Positions 24,596-37,039 of a stretch of DNA of 64,000 bases are shown here, piece by piece. The stretch lies in the NCBI GenBank assembly GCA_964017045.1, contig OZ024809.1, forward strand, positions 8,517,012 through 8,581,011, written 5' to 3'. The stretch is from Omphiscola glabra. Its lineage: Eukaryota > Mollusca > Gastropoda > Lymnaeidae. Each line of letters starts with the position of its first letter. Position 1 is the stretch's first letter. Position numbers and translations under genes: made by a program. The notes below the pieces were generated by a model. It was not told where the DNA came from. It saw nothing but the letters and a program-made list of their open reading frames with translations, and did not search any database.

Positions 24596-24883
24596 AGGGC
24601 CGGCCTTAGGCCACTGCAACCTATGCGACCGCAGTGGGCCCCGCACTTTCATAGGCCCCGCCCAGAATTTGTATTTTCAAATACAAAGTCTTAATTTTCA
24701 CTTATTATCCTTATTCCTACCCAGACTGGGCCCCTTTCATTACCCTTAACCCACTCCACCTAAAACACTCTTTCAGTCCCATTAACCTTCCCCACCCTAG
24801 CATCCCTACAAATCCCGTGTACGATTGTACAGACATCTAAGGGTTAAATGCACCATATTAACTAGACCCAGCCAGGCCCGTAT
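24596..24883. mobile_element. Possible DNA-transposon (MITE) remnant
   Basis: The left end reads CAGGGCCGGCCTTAGGCC, a form common among hAT-type termini. The inward-read right end is CGGGCCTGGCTGGGTC, a partly matching inverse. The flanks (atatcat and tatcaaag) give no convincing duplication, so the boundaries are tentative. Confidence 0.3.
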
Positions 24884-25304
24884 CAAAGATGATCAACCCG
24901 TGAAAGAGACCAATAGCGCCATGATTAAGAGAGTTATTGATTGACAATGAACACAGGACAAACGTCTTTATGAGATGTAACAATATTTGTCGCAAATATT
25001 GATAATCTGATCAGGGGTTCTCAAAGTGAGTGGCGTGTTCACGCTACTGATGTTCTCATTAATCCGGGTTGTTGTTTCCAGCGGTTTATTTGAAGGCTTA
25101 ATGTTAATATCTGCGTCTAAGACTCTCGGGTGCAACGTTGGCCAGATAATATTGGCATAATCGGTCGAGGGTTATCAACATTTTAACTGTGACACCGTTC
25201 AACACAAGAAGGTTAATTGTTTGTATGACACGTTCCTCGGTGCATGCAAATTTTTCAATGGTGCCCACGTTTAATCTTGACTTAGGGGCCAGTTAGCCCC
25301 GCCT
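24884..25304. other. Single-copy sequence, nothing recognised
   Basis: The string caggggttctcaaagtgag at about 25013 resembles another hAT terminus, but no partner was found. Confidence 0.4.
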
Positions 25305-25470
25305 GAGTCAGTTGGTGTCATCTCAGCCAAATGGTCTCAGCTCAGTTAACTGGTCTCATCTCAGTCAGTTGGTTTCATCTCAGTCAGTTGGTCTCATCTC
25401 AGTCAAAATGTCCCACCTCAGCCAAATGGTCTCATCTTAGTCAGTTGGTCTCATCTCGGTATGCTGGTCT
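25305..25470. repeat. 19-bp minisatellite, about 8 copies
   Basis: Units of ctcagtcagttggtctcat with several substitutions. Confidence 0.88.
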
Positions 25471-25784
25471 CATTTCAGTTACAATTGATTTACAATTCAC
25501 GCAGCTAGACCCAATAAATGACATTTGAGAGGCCTTGGTACTTTATCAAAACAGAACATTCTTTTCTGAGCCACCGAAAAGATAGATATTCCTCTCTTCC
25601 TCTTTGCATAAACGTTGTGGTTGTAGACATTATTAGCAGTGGGGGATTCTATTCTTTTAGACAAGGATGCCATACTTGTGTATCAACTTTTGACATCATT
25701 CATAGTTGGATTTGTTTTCTAAAAATAATGGAATGCCAGAAGAGCACATAGAGGTTAGCCTCGTCACAAAAACATGTCAACACC
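25471..25784. other. Single-copy sequence, nothing recognised
   Basis: A 77-codon open frame (25518-25751, +) has no recognisable similarity. Confidence 0.4.
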
Positions 25785-26235
25785 AAAACACACAATGTTT
25801 GGCACATAACACACAATGTTTGGCACATATCACACAATGTTTGGCACATAACACACACATGTTTGGCACATAACACACAAATGTTTGGCACATAACACAC
25901 AATGTTTGGCACATATCACACAATGTTTGGCACATAACACACAATGTTTGGCACATATCACACAATGTTTGGCACATAACACACACATGTTTGGCACATA
26001 ACATACAAATGTTTGGCACATAACACACAAATGTTTGGCACATATCACACAATGTTTGGCACATAACACACAATGTTTGGCACATAACACATAATGTTTA
26101 GCACATAACACACATTGTTTAGCACACAACACACAAATGTTTGGCACATAACACACAATGTTTAGCACATAACAAACAATGTTTGGCACATAACACACAA
26201 TGTCCGGCACTTAACACATAATGTTTAGCAACACC
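25785..26235. repeat. 21-bp minisatellite, about 21 copies
   Basis: Units of acacaatgtttggcacataa, 21-23 bp. The 21-bp period keeps reverse-strand frames open as cysteine-rich seven-residue repeats (MCQTLCV), which are not evidence of a protein. Confidence 0.95.
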
Positions 26236-26964
26236 GGATGCATGCATCATCATGTCAATGTTGCTGAGATCTGGCTAGATATTTTAAGGCATTCTGTTTT
26301 TATTATTTGCCCCATGCCCATTGTGTAGGTTTTATTGTGCGCTCGTGTAGATTTAACTGTCATGGTGAACAGTGGCAGCATTTATTTTCGTCTACAACAT
26401 GCTGAGACATCAGACGTGGAAGCACCATACACGAAGCAGTAGGTCAACAACAGCTCTGAGGCCATCAGAGTGATCCCCGTCAACAATGTGTGCTACTACA
26501 AAAAAACAATACTTACACTCAATCACCTTTATCAAATCTTTTATATTAACTTTGCTCTTCTTCGGACGGCTAGCTGACACACTTCCCGTCAAGCTATCAA
26601 GCTGAAGCTTGACACATAGACTCGTTGCACAATGACAACACAATCTATCAAATTTTCAGCACCACCCATTAAAAATAAATGTTTTCCTGTTTTTTAAGGG
26701 GAATATCATGGAAGTATGACGTCACCGATTTCACGAAATAAAATTCCCGATAACTGCGCTAAATGACATTCGTATAAATGTCGCAGAAGCGTTTGGTGCG
26801 TAATATTTCTTTTGGTTTCATGTGATAGTTGGTGAAATGAATCTGCGGTGTAAAAGCAGGTGGGACATTAGAATATTCATATAAAATAAAATAATTTAAA
26901 AAAATGCAAATAAAGGATTATATAGGAAAATAAAAATTGTTTTTTTAAAGGGTTGTTTAATTTT
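26236..26964. other. Single-copy; weak exon-like segment on reverse strand
   Basis: On the reverse strand 26517-26573 is preceded by CAG and followed by gtaagt, and is open in a lysine-rich frame. It is only 57 nt and unrecognised, and such sites occur by chance at this length. Confidence 0.25.
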
Positions 26965-27350
26965 TAGATTACAGATCCTCTCTATTAACTTGAAGATCCT
27001 CTCTACTAACTTGAAGATCCTCTCTATTAACTTGAAGATCCTCTATATTAGCTTGAAGATCCTCTCTGTTAACTTGAAAATCCTCTCTATTAACTCGAAG
27101 ATCCTCTCTATTGGCTTGAAGATCCTCTCTATTGGCTTGAAGATCCTATCTATTGGCTTGAAGATCCTCTCTGTTAACTTGAAGATCTCTCTATTAACTT
27201 GAAGATCCTCTCTGTTAACTTGAAGATCATCTCTATTAACTTGAAGATCCTCTCTATTAACTTGAAGATCTTCTCTGTTAACTTGAAAATCCTCTCTATT
27301 AACTTGAAGATCCTCTCTATTAACTTGAAGATCCTCTCTATTAATTTGTG
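26965..27350. repeat. 21-bp minisatellite, about 18 copies
   Basis: Units of ttgaagatcctctctattaa with few substitutions. One unit has lost a base near 27185, shifting the period. Confidence 0.95.
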
Positions 27351-28004
27351 CCTGTCCCATAACACTGTTTTAAGAGACGGACATTCAAACTATGATTCAT
27401 TCGTTTCCTATGGCCACCACTTTTATTTCTATGCATATGCAATTGTATAGTAGTTCTTTGTAGTTCCTCCAAAAAACACATGTCTTTGTATATCCCAATG
27501 TTATGATATATATATATATATAAATATAGTGTGATTCAAAAGTTCCTATAATTCCAAGGATGAGTTACAATAATCAGCTTTTCACATCCCGGGAAAAAAC
27601 GTTGGCTTTATAGGCGAAGGTTCCCGGTAATTGTTGCAGTCAACCGTCAAGTGAATTGACTTCTTGGCGGAAAATTTGCGACGAGAAATGTCGTTGACTA
27701 ACTGAGACAAAGTCAAGTGACAGGTTGACCTTTGCCTACTTGGTTATTATCTCACGTATGAATAACGGTTTCGGGGGGGGGGGGGCGATCTATAGTGTTG
27801 TATAAGTTAGGACGATACAACAGGCTGGCTAGGATGGGGGGGGGGGGGCGAGGTGCCATGGTGGAGTTGATGTGTGGATGTATCAATCATGGACATGTTT
27901 AATAGGGAGGTGCGATCATCCACTTCCTCCCCAAAAGCACCCCATGGTGGGAAGTGTGGATGTGGGTGTGTGTCGTTTTTGTGCGTATTGAGATTCATTT
28001 TTCT
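27351..28004. other. Single-copy with (TA)n and two poly-G runs
   Basis: (TA)n lies at about 27508-27522. G-runs of 10 or more lie at about 27775 and 27836. No gene was recognised. Confidence 0.45.
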
Positions 28005-28500
28005 ACTCTGTGCCTCCCCTCTACCTCTTCTGTGCCTCCACTCTACCTCTTCTGTGCCTGCCCTCTACCTCTTCTGTGCCTCCCCTCTACCTCTTCTGTG
28101 CCTGCCCTCTACATCTTCTGTGCCTCCCCTCTACCTCTTCTGTGCCTCCACTCTACCTCTTCTGTGCCTGCCCTCTACCTCTTCTGTGCCTCCCCTCTAC
28201 CTCTTCTGTGCCTCCCCTCTACCTCTTATGTGCCTGCCCTCTACCTGTTCTGTGCCTGCCCTCTACCTCTTCTGTGCCTGCCCTCTACATCTTCTGTGCC
28301 TCCCCTCTACCTCTTCTCTGCCTCCTCTGTGCCCCCTATATGCATCCTCTACCTCTTCTGTACGTCCTCTCCACCTCCTTTGTCACACCTATATACCTCC
28401 TCTGTATCTCATCCATATCTTCTATCAACTTTCTCTGTTACCTCCTCCCTTTCTCCTATCTACCTCCTCCTCTCTACGGTATCTGTACATTTTCTCTACC
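28005..28500. repeat. 22-bp pyrimidine-rich minisatellite
   Basis: About 13 regular units of ctcttctgtgcctcccctct to 28330, then degenerate pyrimidine-rich units to 28500. Because 22 is not divisible by 3, all three forward frames read the same 22-residue cycle. They are spurious. Confidence 0.94.
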
Positions 28501-28884
28501 TCAGAACGAGGCTGAGGGCGTTCACCACGTGTCTCTCATTACAAGCCAGTTGTCATATTATCTACAAGGCATCGATAAAATGAAACAAGATGTCCACACA
28601 GACCTACGTGTCCACAAAATAATGTTAACGCTAGAATACGTGAACTCTGACACCCCCCCCCCCCAACTCAGCATACGACAACGCACAAACATATTTGCTC
28701 ACTGTGTGTGTTTTAGATGAAAATGTCTGTATCTTGTTTCCCCCCCCCCCCAACCCCCAGGCACCGTATTCCGGTTCTCTCTGTTTACCATGTGTACACA
28801 AGCAAGGGTCAAAGGTTATGCCGAGCTCAAGACCGATTGGAGCAAGACGCGACGCCACAAACGGGCCCTGGAGATCGTAAACAA
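28501..28884. other. Single-copy with poly-C runs
   Basis: C-runs lie at about 28654 and 28740. No coding segment was recognised. Confidence 0.4.
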
Positions 28885-28995
28885 ATGTTTGTTAGAATGT
28901 TTGTGAGAATCTTTGTTAGAATGTTTGTTAGAATGTTTGTGAGAATGTTTGTTAGAATGTTTGTTAGAATGTTTGTTAGAATGTTTGTGAGATAC
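28885..28995. repeat. 12-bp minisatellite, about 9 copies
   Basis: Units of agaatgtttgtt or agaatgtttgtg. Confidence 0.93.
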
Positions 28996-29104
28996 TTCGG
29001 GGCATAAATTATACTTGCTGATACATGGCTGGTTTTTGTAAACGCACAGATGGTGTGTAAATCTTTTTTGTAAGTACGTTTTGGGGGGGGGGAATTCATT
29101 ATGT

Positions 29105-29190
29105 CTTCAGGGGCGTAGCTAGTGGGGTGTGGGAGAGGGGGGTGATGACCACATCTGGTGACACCAACCCAGGCTACGCCATTAGGTCTA
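29105..29190. mobile_element. Possible tiny hAT-like MITE
   Basis: The segment starts CAGGGGCGTAGCTAG and ends with ggctacgcca, whose inverse tggcgtagcc partly matches the start, giving a hairpin of about 85 bp. No clear target duplication was found. Confidence 0.3.
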
Positions 29191-29371
29191 TTGAGTAAGG
29201 GGGGCGTTAAATTGTTCTCAAATAGGGTTGTCAAGGTGAAAAGAAGGCGAAGTGGAGGTGAAATGAAGGTGAAGTGAAGGTGAAGTAATGGTAAGGTGAA
29301 GGGGCAGTCCATTTGGATAGCTCTTATAATATTCAGACAAATGGGGCAGTAGCTGTTTCAGAAAGCCCTAT

Positions 29372-29745
29372 CTGATATAGGGCAACGACGTCTGTAAGAG
29401 ACATTATTTGGGCAACATGTACTGTAAGAGACATTATTTAGGCAACATGAACTGTAAGAGGCATTATTTTGAGCAACATGATTTGTAATGTACTATAAGA
29501 GAAATTATTTGGGTAGCACGTACTCTAAAATAAATTATACGGGAAATATGTGTTGTAAGAGAAATTGGTTGGGCAGCATGTACTGTAAGAGACATTTTTG
29601 GGAAACATGAACTGAAAGAGACATTATTTGGGCAAAATTTACTCTAAGAGGCATTATTCGGGCAGCATATACTGTAAGACACATTATTTGGGCAACATGT
29701 GCTGAAAGACACATTAGTTGGGCAACAGTAACTTCAAAACCTTAA
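29372..29745. repeat. ~30-bp minisatellite, about 12 copies
   Basis: Units with gtaagagacattatttgggc and aacatgtact, moderately diverged. Confidence 0.92.
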
Positions 29746-30054
29746 GTGGGGAAAGATCACATCGAAAAGACACGTGCCTTCAATAAAAATCCTTCTCTAA
29801 GAGACACGTGCCTACACGAAAAACCATCTCAGAATGTGAATATCGATGCGTCTCTTTGACCAGGTGATGTCTACCAATATCTTAATAAGCAGGCCGGCCA
29901 TTATTGGAACGGGGTCGTGGGGGAAGGTAGGAGGCATTGATTTCCTATACAGGTGTTCACAAGGAGAAAAGTGGTAGGTGGGGGGGGGGGCGGGGGGGCA
30001 AAAGACATAAGGAGAAAGGTAAGATCTAAATATTTGGTCCGCTAAGGATGGTTT

Positions 30055-30375
30055 TTCCTGATGGGTAGGGGGATGGGGACAAGGTGATGGGTGGGGGACA
30101 AGATGAGGTGATGGAGGTTATTGTAGGGAGATGGGGGGACAAGTTGAGGGATATGAACAAGGGTGGAGGTGGGGGACAAGGTGAGGTGATGGAGGTTAAT
30201 GTGAGGGGGATGGGGGGACAAGTTGAGGGGTTCGAGAGCAAGGTGAGCAGGTGGAGGACACAGTGAGTGGGTGGAGGACACAGTGAGTGGGGAATGGGCA
30301 CAAGTTGAGGGATAAGAATAAGCTGAGAGGGATGGGAAACAAGGTTAGGGTGAAGGGGGGACACTCTGAGAGGGG
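30055..30375. repeat. Degenerate G-rich tandem repeat
   Basis: Irregular units with gggggacaaggtgaggtgat of roughly 25-50 bp. The preceding 29746-30054 is single-copy with a poly-G tract near 29981. Confidence 0.8.
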
Positions 30376-31189
30376 TTGAGGATTCAAGGAGTTAAGAAAG
30401 CGCCGAATCGAAACTTTAAACTTGAATGGAGGGTTTGGGTGGGTGGGGGGTGATACTATTCATTAAGTAACTATAGAAAACTGAATTTAGCAAAACCAAA
30501 AAATTTAAAAAAAGAAAGTTGTTCGTTATAAATCCTTTGTATGCATCGTTGTTTGCACTTATGTAACTGAGCGTGATTCAGCCTTGAATGGATTGCACCA
30601 ACTGATTTTTGGTGTGGGAATGTTTTTTTAAAAATCAAACTTAGTGCATGTTAAACCTAATAGACTCAAGATAGATTTAAATCAAATTCGTCACGAATGC
30701 AAAGCACATAGCCACAGCTACACAATTAATCTCCACACCAAAACACGCAACCATGGGGGAAAAATATCATTTGCATGCCCCCCATCCCACCACCCCCTTC
30801 CCAACTTCTGAAAATGCGGGAAAAACTGATTTTTGGAGTTTGGGGGGGGGGGGGGGTTGGGGGTGGAAAGTTGAAAATGTGATTTAGTCTTCCGAAGATT
30901 TTTTTCCCCACAAAGAAAGAAAGGAAAAAAAAAACACGAAAAAGAAAAAAGAGAAATAAATAGTTTTTCTTTTTTTAATTGAGGATGTTACGTGACTAGA
31001 ACTAGCATGGTGTGTGTGTGTGTGTGGGGGGGGGGGGGTGACCGTCTTGCCAGTTGCCATGGTTCAGGTGACTTGGAGTAGTCAAACATTGGAGGCTAAA
31101 TGGATATAATTCAATCTTTCATTGTTTTCTCATAGTTGCACCCCTAGTGATACTCTCTTAGCCGGCTAGCTTAACGTTTCTTGCAAAAT
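30376..31189. other. Single-copy, G-tract rich
   Basis: Long G-runs lie at about 30841-30857 and after a (GT)n tract at 31012-31038, and there is an A-rich stretch at 30910-30970. No gene was recognised. Confidence 0.45.
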
Positions 31190-31870
31190 ATTCTGTCCTT
31201 TCAGATTTGAGAGTCAAGGAAAAAAGTTTGGCTGACATGTTGAGAATGCTATCCATCTGAGCTAGATTTCAGATCTGAGAGTAAGGGAAAAAGTATGGCT
31301 GACATGTTGAGACTGCTATCCATCTGAGCTAGATTTTAGATTTGAGAGTAAGGGAAAAAGTATGTCTGACATGTTGAGACTGCTATCCATCTGAGCTAGA
31401 TTGTAGATTTGAGAGTAAGGGGAAAAGTATGGCTGACATGTTGAGAATGCTATCCAACTGAGCTAGATTTAAGATTTGAGAGTAAGGGAAAAAGTATGTC
31501 TGACATGTTGAGACTGCTATCCAACTGAGCTAGATTTAAGATTTGAGAGTAAGGGAAAAAGTATGGCTGACATGTTGAGGCTGCTATCCAACTGAGCTAG
31601 ATTTAAGATTTGAGAATAAGGGAAAAAGTATGGCTGACATGTTGAGGCTGCTATCCATCTGAGCTAGATTTCAGACCTGAGAGTAAGGGAAAAAGTATGG
31701 ATGACATGTTGAGACTGCTATCCATCTGAGCTAGATTTTAGATTTGAGAGTAAGGGAAAGAGTATGGCTGACATGTTGAGACTGCTATCCAACTGAGCTA
31801 GATTTTAGATTTGAGAGTAAGGAAAATGTATGGCTGACATGTTGAGACTGCTATCAAGCTGAGCTATATG
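31190..31870. repeat. 67-bp minisatellite, about 10 copies
   Basis: Regular 67-bp units with gtatggctgacatgttgaga and ctatccatctgagctaga. Paired substitutions (ccatc/ccaac, ggctg/gtctg) define subfamilies. Confidence 0.96.
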
Positions 31871-32284
31871 TCTTCACTTTAGGAAATGGTTCACACCAAA
31901 TATTAATGTCAAACGTAAATTTATGTGTATTTAAATCTGAAAGAACATAAAAATTTGACAGTTAAAGACACATGTAGTAGAATCTTGCAAGACGTTACGT
32001 GGCTGGGCGTGTGTCCTTTTTTTTTTAAATTTACAAAAATGTATTCCTTTTCCTAAATAACCTTGAGGGGGAAGACAGGCTGGAAATGAAGGGACTGCCC
32101 CAGGGTCACAATGTTCCATTACTCGCCAATTTGCTCAGCTGATGGTTCCATGGATAGAACCAGAGTCAGGCACAGAAGAGAGCTGGAGTGGTGGGGAAGA
32201 GATCCATCCATTCGTCCCCCCATCGGTACATCCATCCATTTATCCATAGATCCAAAGATTGTTGTACTTTGGATTTTTTAAATT
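31871..32284. other. Single-copy sequence, nothing recognised
   Basis: Contains a short poly-T run and atccatccat strings near 32200-32250. Confidence 0.4.
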
Positions 32285-33765
32285 ATGCCCCCAAGAAGAA
32301 CTGCCACAAGAACACCTGCCACAAGAACGCCTGACACGAGAACACTTGCCCCAATAACACATGCCACAAGAATAACTGCCACAAGAACACCAGCCACAAG
32401 AACAACAGCCACAAGAACACATGCCACAAGAATAACTGCCACAAGAACACCAGCCACAAGAACAACAGCCACATTAACACCAGCCACAAGAACACTTGCC
32501 ACAAGAACATCTTCCCCCAATAACATCTGACACCAGAACATCAGTCATAAGAACACCTACTAAAAGAACACCTAACACAAGAACATCTGCCAAAAGAACA
32601 CCTAACACAAGAACACCTGCCAAAAGAACACCTAACACAAGAACACCTGCCAAAAGAACACCTAACACAAGAACACCTAACACAAGAACACCTAACACAA
32701 GAACACCTAACACAAGAATATCTGCCAAAAGAACACCTAACACAAGAACACCTGCCAAAAGAACACCTAACACAAGAACACCTGCCAAAAGAACATCTGC
32801 CAAAGAAAACATAACACAAGAACACCTGCCAAAAGAACACCTAACACAAGAACATCTGCCAAAAGAACACCTAACACAAGAACACCTGCCAAAAGAACAC
32901 CTAACACAAGAATATCTGCCAAAAGAACACCTAACACAAGAATATCTGCCAAAAGAACACCTAACACAAGAACACCTGCCAAAAGAACACCTAACACAAG
33001 AACACCTGCCAAAAGAACATCTGCCAAAGAAAACATAACACAAGAACACCTGCCAAAAGAACACCTAACACAAGAACACCTGCCAAAAGAACACCTAACA
33101 CAAGAACACCTAACACAAGAACACCTAACACAAGAATATCTGCCAAAAGAACCCCTAGCAAAGAACATCTGGCCCACGGATATCTGCCACAACAACATCC
33201 GCCACAACCACATCTGCCAAAGCAACATCCGCCACAGCAACATCCGCCACAACAACATCTGCCACAACAACATCTGCCACAACAACATCTGCCACAACAA
33301 TATCTGCCACAGCAACATCTGCCACAACAACATCTGCCACAACAACATCTGCCACAACAACATCTGCCACAACAACATCTGCCACAACACCATCTGCCAC
33401 AACAACATCTGCCACATCAACATCTACCACAACAACATCTGCCACAGCAACATCTGCCACAACAACATCTGCCACAACAACATCCGCCACAACAACACCC
33501 TGTCACAACAACATCCGCCACAACAACATCCGCCACAACAACATCCGCCACAACAACATCCGCCACAACAACATCCGCCACAACAACATCCGCCACAACA
33601 ACATCCGCCACAACAACATCCGCCACAACAACATCCGCCACAATAACATCCGCCACAACATCAGCCAAAAAGAACCCCTAACAAAGAACATCTGGCCCAC
33701 AGATATCTGCCACAACCACATCCGCCACAACCACATCCGCCACAAGTACATCTGCCAGCAGTAAT
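32285..33765. repeat. 15-bp composite minisatellite, ~1.48 kb, about 98 copies
   Basis: Three consecutive sub-arrays share a 15-bp period but use different consensus units: ccacaagaacacctg types (32285-32520), aaaagaacacctaacaca types as 30-bp dimers (32530-33160), and cacaacaacatctgc or ccgc types (33180-33765). Larger duplicated blocks are visible, for example 32800-32850 versus 33010-33060, and 33140-33200 versus 33660-33720. With 15 divisible by 3, many frames on both strands remain open and none is believable as a gene. Confidence 0.97.
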
Positions 33766-34296
33766 ACGTTACGGGTTTAATCTTTGGTTCCTTCATCATG
33801 GCCTACAGCTCTGTTTTTTTTTTAAAAATCGGTAATAGTTTGACCTCATTAGGGAAAAGGTTTAGCTCTTGGAGAGTTTAGAAATATTGCAGCACTTGTC
33901 GGGCTCGCGTTAAACGGAAGTTCTTCGGGTTTTTAAGCTGTGAATTGTGGGATTAGAAAGAAGTTATTTCTTGCACAATTGATGGTCGTAAACCTAACAA
34001 AAAGTTAATTAGGTCAGGTTCAAAAAGAGTATTTTCCCTTTGCACCATTCTACAGCTTTACCATTTGGAAGAAAATACCTGAAGATTTAGTTGTCCCGTG
34101 ACCAAGTTGCGTTTAGGCAACATTATTTTTAGTTGTGCTTATACAACACTATTTTTTAGTGGTGCAAATACAACATTATTCTTAGTTGTGTTTATATGTT
34201 TATACAACTTTACATTTGGTTGATAGTTAATGGTAATGTTGTTTTATAATATTGAATTTAAACTTGTCATTTGTGTAAACTAATTTTGTTTATAAA
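33766..34296. other. Single-copy; short degenerate repeat
   Basis: At 34110-34215 a ttatacaacattattttt-like unit occurs three or four times. No gene was recognised. Confidence 0.45.
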
Positions 34297-35600
34297 TCAC
34301 TAGCGAGTACCCGGCATGCGTTGCAATGCCACCCAAAGAAAATAGTGTTTGTGTTTTAATAATGTTTGTTGAAGTACTTTCTATTTACGGTTTTTCGAAG
34401 AGTGAGCAGACCACACAAAGTTGTCCGTGTGAAAAGCATGGATTGTCAAAATTTAGTCAACACACGTGTGCCGATTCATCCACCATGCAATAGCTATGTT
34501 TGAAATTATATTTATATAGCTCATTTAGTACATATAAACAAATTTAGGGCCTCCGGCCCCAAACTGAAAATTGTAATATGAATGTACTAAATCAGAATCC
34601 TACTTATCATGTCACATACAAACTGAAATGTCACAGTTGGTATTTAATTCAACTGCATCCACCCACGCAATAGCTCGGTTTGAAATTATATTTACAAAGC
34701 TCATATAAGAAAAAAAACTAATTTGGGACCCTTGGCACAAGAAGGAGTATTGTACAATGTGTGTACTTATTCAAAAACCTTTTGTGGGCGTGCACACAAG
34801 AACTCATCAAAGTTTGATCGCAATCAGATTAATGGTATAGGAACGCATACGGAGATAATATTTAAGTAGCTCAGATCAGGAAAAAAACTTATTAGGGGCC
34901 CCCGGTCCAAAACTGAATATTGCAATATGGTTATGCAAATTCAGAAACCTACTAAATTCGGTCACACACAAACGGAAATATCGCTGTTTGTATTTGATAA
35001 AATTACATCCACTCATGCATTAGCTCTGTTAAAAATTACATTTGTATAGCACATATTATTTAAGAAAAAAATTAGGGCCCCCGACCCCAAACGGAATATT
35101 GTAGAATGGTTTTATTACTTCAGAAACCTACTTATTATGTCACACACACAATTTAACGTCGCTATTTGTATTTGATTAAAACTCTATCCATTCATGCATT
35201 AGCTCTGTTCGAAATTATATTTATATAGCTCATACTCAGAAAAAAAGAACTTCGGGCAACCGGCTCAAAACGGAATATTTTAAAATGGTTGTAATAATTG
35301 AAAAACCTTCGCGGGCGTACACAAAAACCCACAAAGTTTTATCTCTTTTATAGATAGTATAGGAGCGCATATGGACATTATTTTTACAAAGCTCATATGA
35401 GAAAAAAAACAGAATATTTAAAAAGGGGTAATAATTACTAAGAAAAATGCGAGGACTTGTGGACAACAACTCACCAAAGTTTTATTGCAATCGCATGAAT
35501 GGTGTAGGAGCGCATACAGGACATACATAAATACAAACATGCATACATATATACAGGCATACACTATATATATATATAGATAGATAGATCTCAAAAAAAT
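34297..35600 (+). mobile_element. Microsatellite-ended repeat element, copy A (Helitron/pearl-like)
   Basis: It begins near actagcgagtacccggcatg, followed by a leader similar to that of copy B. About six diverged tandem core units of roughly 165-178 bp follow (anchors tgaaattatatttatatagc near 34500, 34680, 34850, 35030, 35200, 35365). It ends in an ATAC/ATAG/TA microsatellite at about 35515-35590. No coding capacity is present. The shared order of parts with 9855-11372 shows a mobile family. Assigning it to Helitron-type non-autonomous elements rests on architecture only. Confidence 0.55.
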
Positions 35601-37039
35601 ATAATAATTAATAAATACATTATAAAAAATGTGCCGTTTCAAAAATCCTTGCCAACAATATTGTGTATGTTGTAAAAAATGAAACAGAATGACATGTACA
35701 ATGCTTAACCTTTTGCATTGAAATAAAATTTAAAGATGCACCACGTACAGACAAGAGACTACATACTGTTTGGTAATTGTTGGATTACAAAATGCTTTTT
35801 GTTTTTTTTTACGCCGGATTAAAAATGTCCTATAAAATAAAATTATATGATTGATGTCATGGTGGTAATTAAATAAATCGTGGAAAAAGATATGTTTCGG
35901 CCTGACAGAAAAACACGGGAAATCTTAATTGGACGTTTCGGCCTAACGCCTTCTTCAGCAAACAAGACAGTATCAAATGAACAATACATAAATAATTTAT
36001 TTTTTTTAAATAAAAAAAAAATAGTGTGTTCTGAGATCTCGATGAAGCTCTCCGCCGTTAAATGTCCCAAGTTTTGTTGTTTCTTTTTAAGCCCCGACAC
36101 ATCACGTTGTTCAATTATTCATTTAGTTAACACTGCTTGAACACAGTCCCTCGTAAATGATTGTGTTCAGGCGACAGGATATGTTTACAGAAGGTTTCAC
36201 ACACTATTCGCCGATGTGTGATTTATATTAAAAAAATTTGAATAAGCATTAATGCCCTGAGCCACCACCCCACTCCCTTACCCCCCCACCTCCCTTTTTT
36301 TTTCCAACCCAACCAAAAAATATATTTAAAAAATTTGAAAGGCATATTTTGAATTTCATTATACTATTACATTCTGTCTTCGGATTAATTACTAATTAAA
36401 AAAATGATATGGCGATTGTTGTAAAAGTCTTTGATCTAATTGGACACGCTCCCCCCCCCCCCCCCCCAAAAAAAAAAAGTCAAAATAAAATAGAAATCCC
36501 TAGAATCCCGGGAATAAACTATGAGAGTGTAGTTTTCTTGTTTTTTTGTTTTTTTTTTGTTTTTGTTTTTTTTTTGTCAACATGTTTTAGCTAGTGACAA
36601 GCTGTTACAAATTGTCTCTAAATGCCAGGATCAGAAGGAAAAAAAATCTTTCTTTTAAAATTTTTTTCTGAATTATTCAGCTAAACAGCGCAAAGTTTAA
36701 AAGGTTCTCACGCTGTTTCAAAGACACGGCCATATTTTATATATAGGGAAAGAGGCCATTGCCACGTTTGATTGAAAAATGAAATGCTTTAAAATCTGGT
36801 CAATTCTTTGACATCGAAATATACCAAAACTAGATTTGTCAGTATAATATAACTGTAATTAAACCAGGTCTCAATGCGTTGATTTCAATTGTAACTCAAA
36901 ATTTCACAATCAAATTGAAAATGAAAAATTATTTTAAAATCCCTATTTTATTTAGTTAATTTGTGCACGCGGCAACCCTAATGGGGTACATTGGCAACCA
37001 TGTTTGAAGTCCCGTGCGATTATCTCGGAAACTGAGCCC
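35601..37039. other. AT-rich single-copy; possible Penelope end fragment
   Basis: The reverse strand between about 35880 and 35960 carries two gtttcggcct strings and a Penelope-like terminal signature. The remainder is AT-rich with homopolymer runs (poly-C then poly-A at about 36450-36478, T-rich at 36538-36578). No other coding segment was recognised. Confidence 0.4.
35925..35970 (-). ncRNA. Hammerhead-ribozyme-like motif, Penelope type
   Basis: Reading the reverse strand from 35958 downward: CTGAAGA (fits the conserved CUGANGA), a short hairpin GGC-n5-GCC as helix II with one extra A, GAAA, then C and GTC before the expected cleavage point. Flanking TTG and CAA can pair as a short helix I. 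Helix III is nearly absent, as in the minimal hammerheads reported from Penelope-like elements. The core bases are all present, but activity cannot be judged from sequence alone. Confidence 0.45.

Noticed and set aside
25777..26210. Cysteine-rich reverse-strand frames (MCQTLCV repeats) as a metallothionein-like protein
   Set aside because: Simple readings of a 21-bp satellite. Three frames show equally regular products and there is no unique part.
27874..28720. Three overlapping forward frames of more than 200 codons
   Set aside because: All read the same 22-residue cycle of a 22-bp pyrimidine-rich repeat. No domain in the unique tails.
32474..33799. Long cysteine-, tryptophan- or valine-rich frames on the reverse strand
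   Set aside because: By-products of a 15-bp repeat. Six-frame openness and lack of any non-repeat domain argue against a gene.
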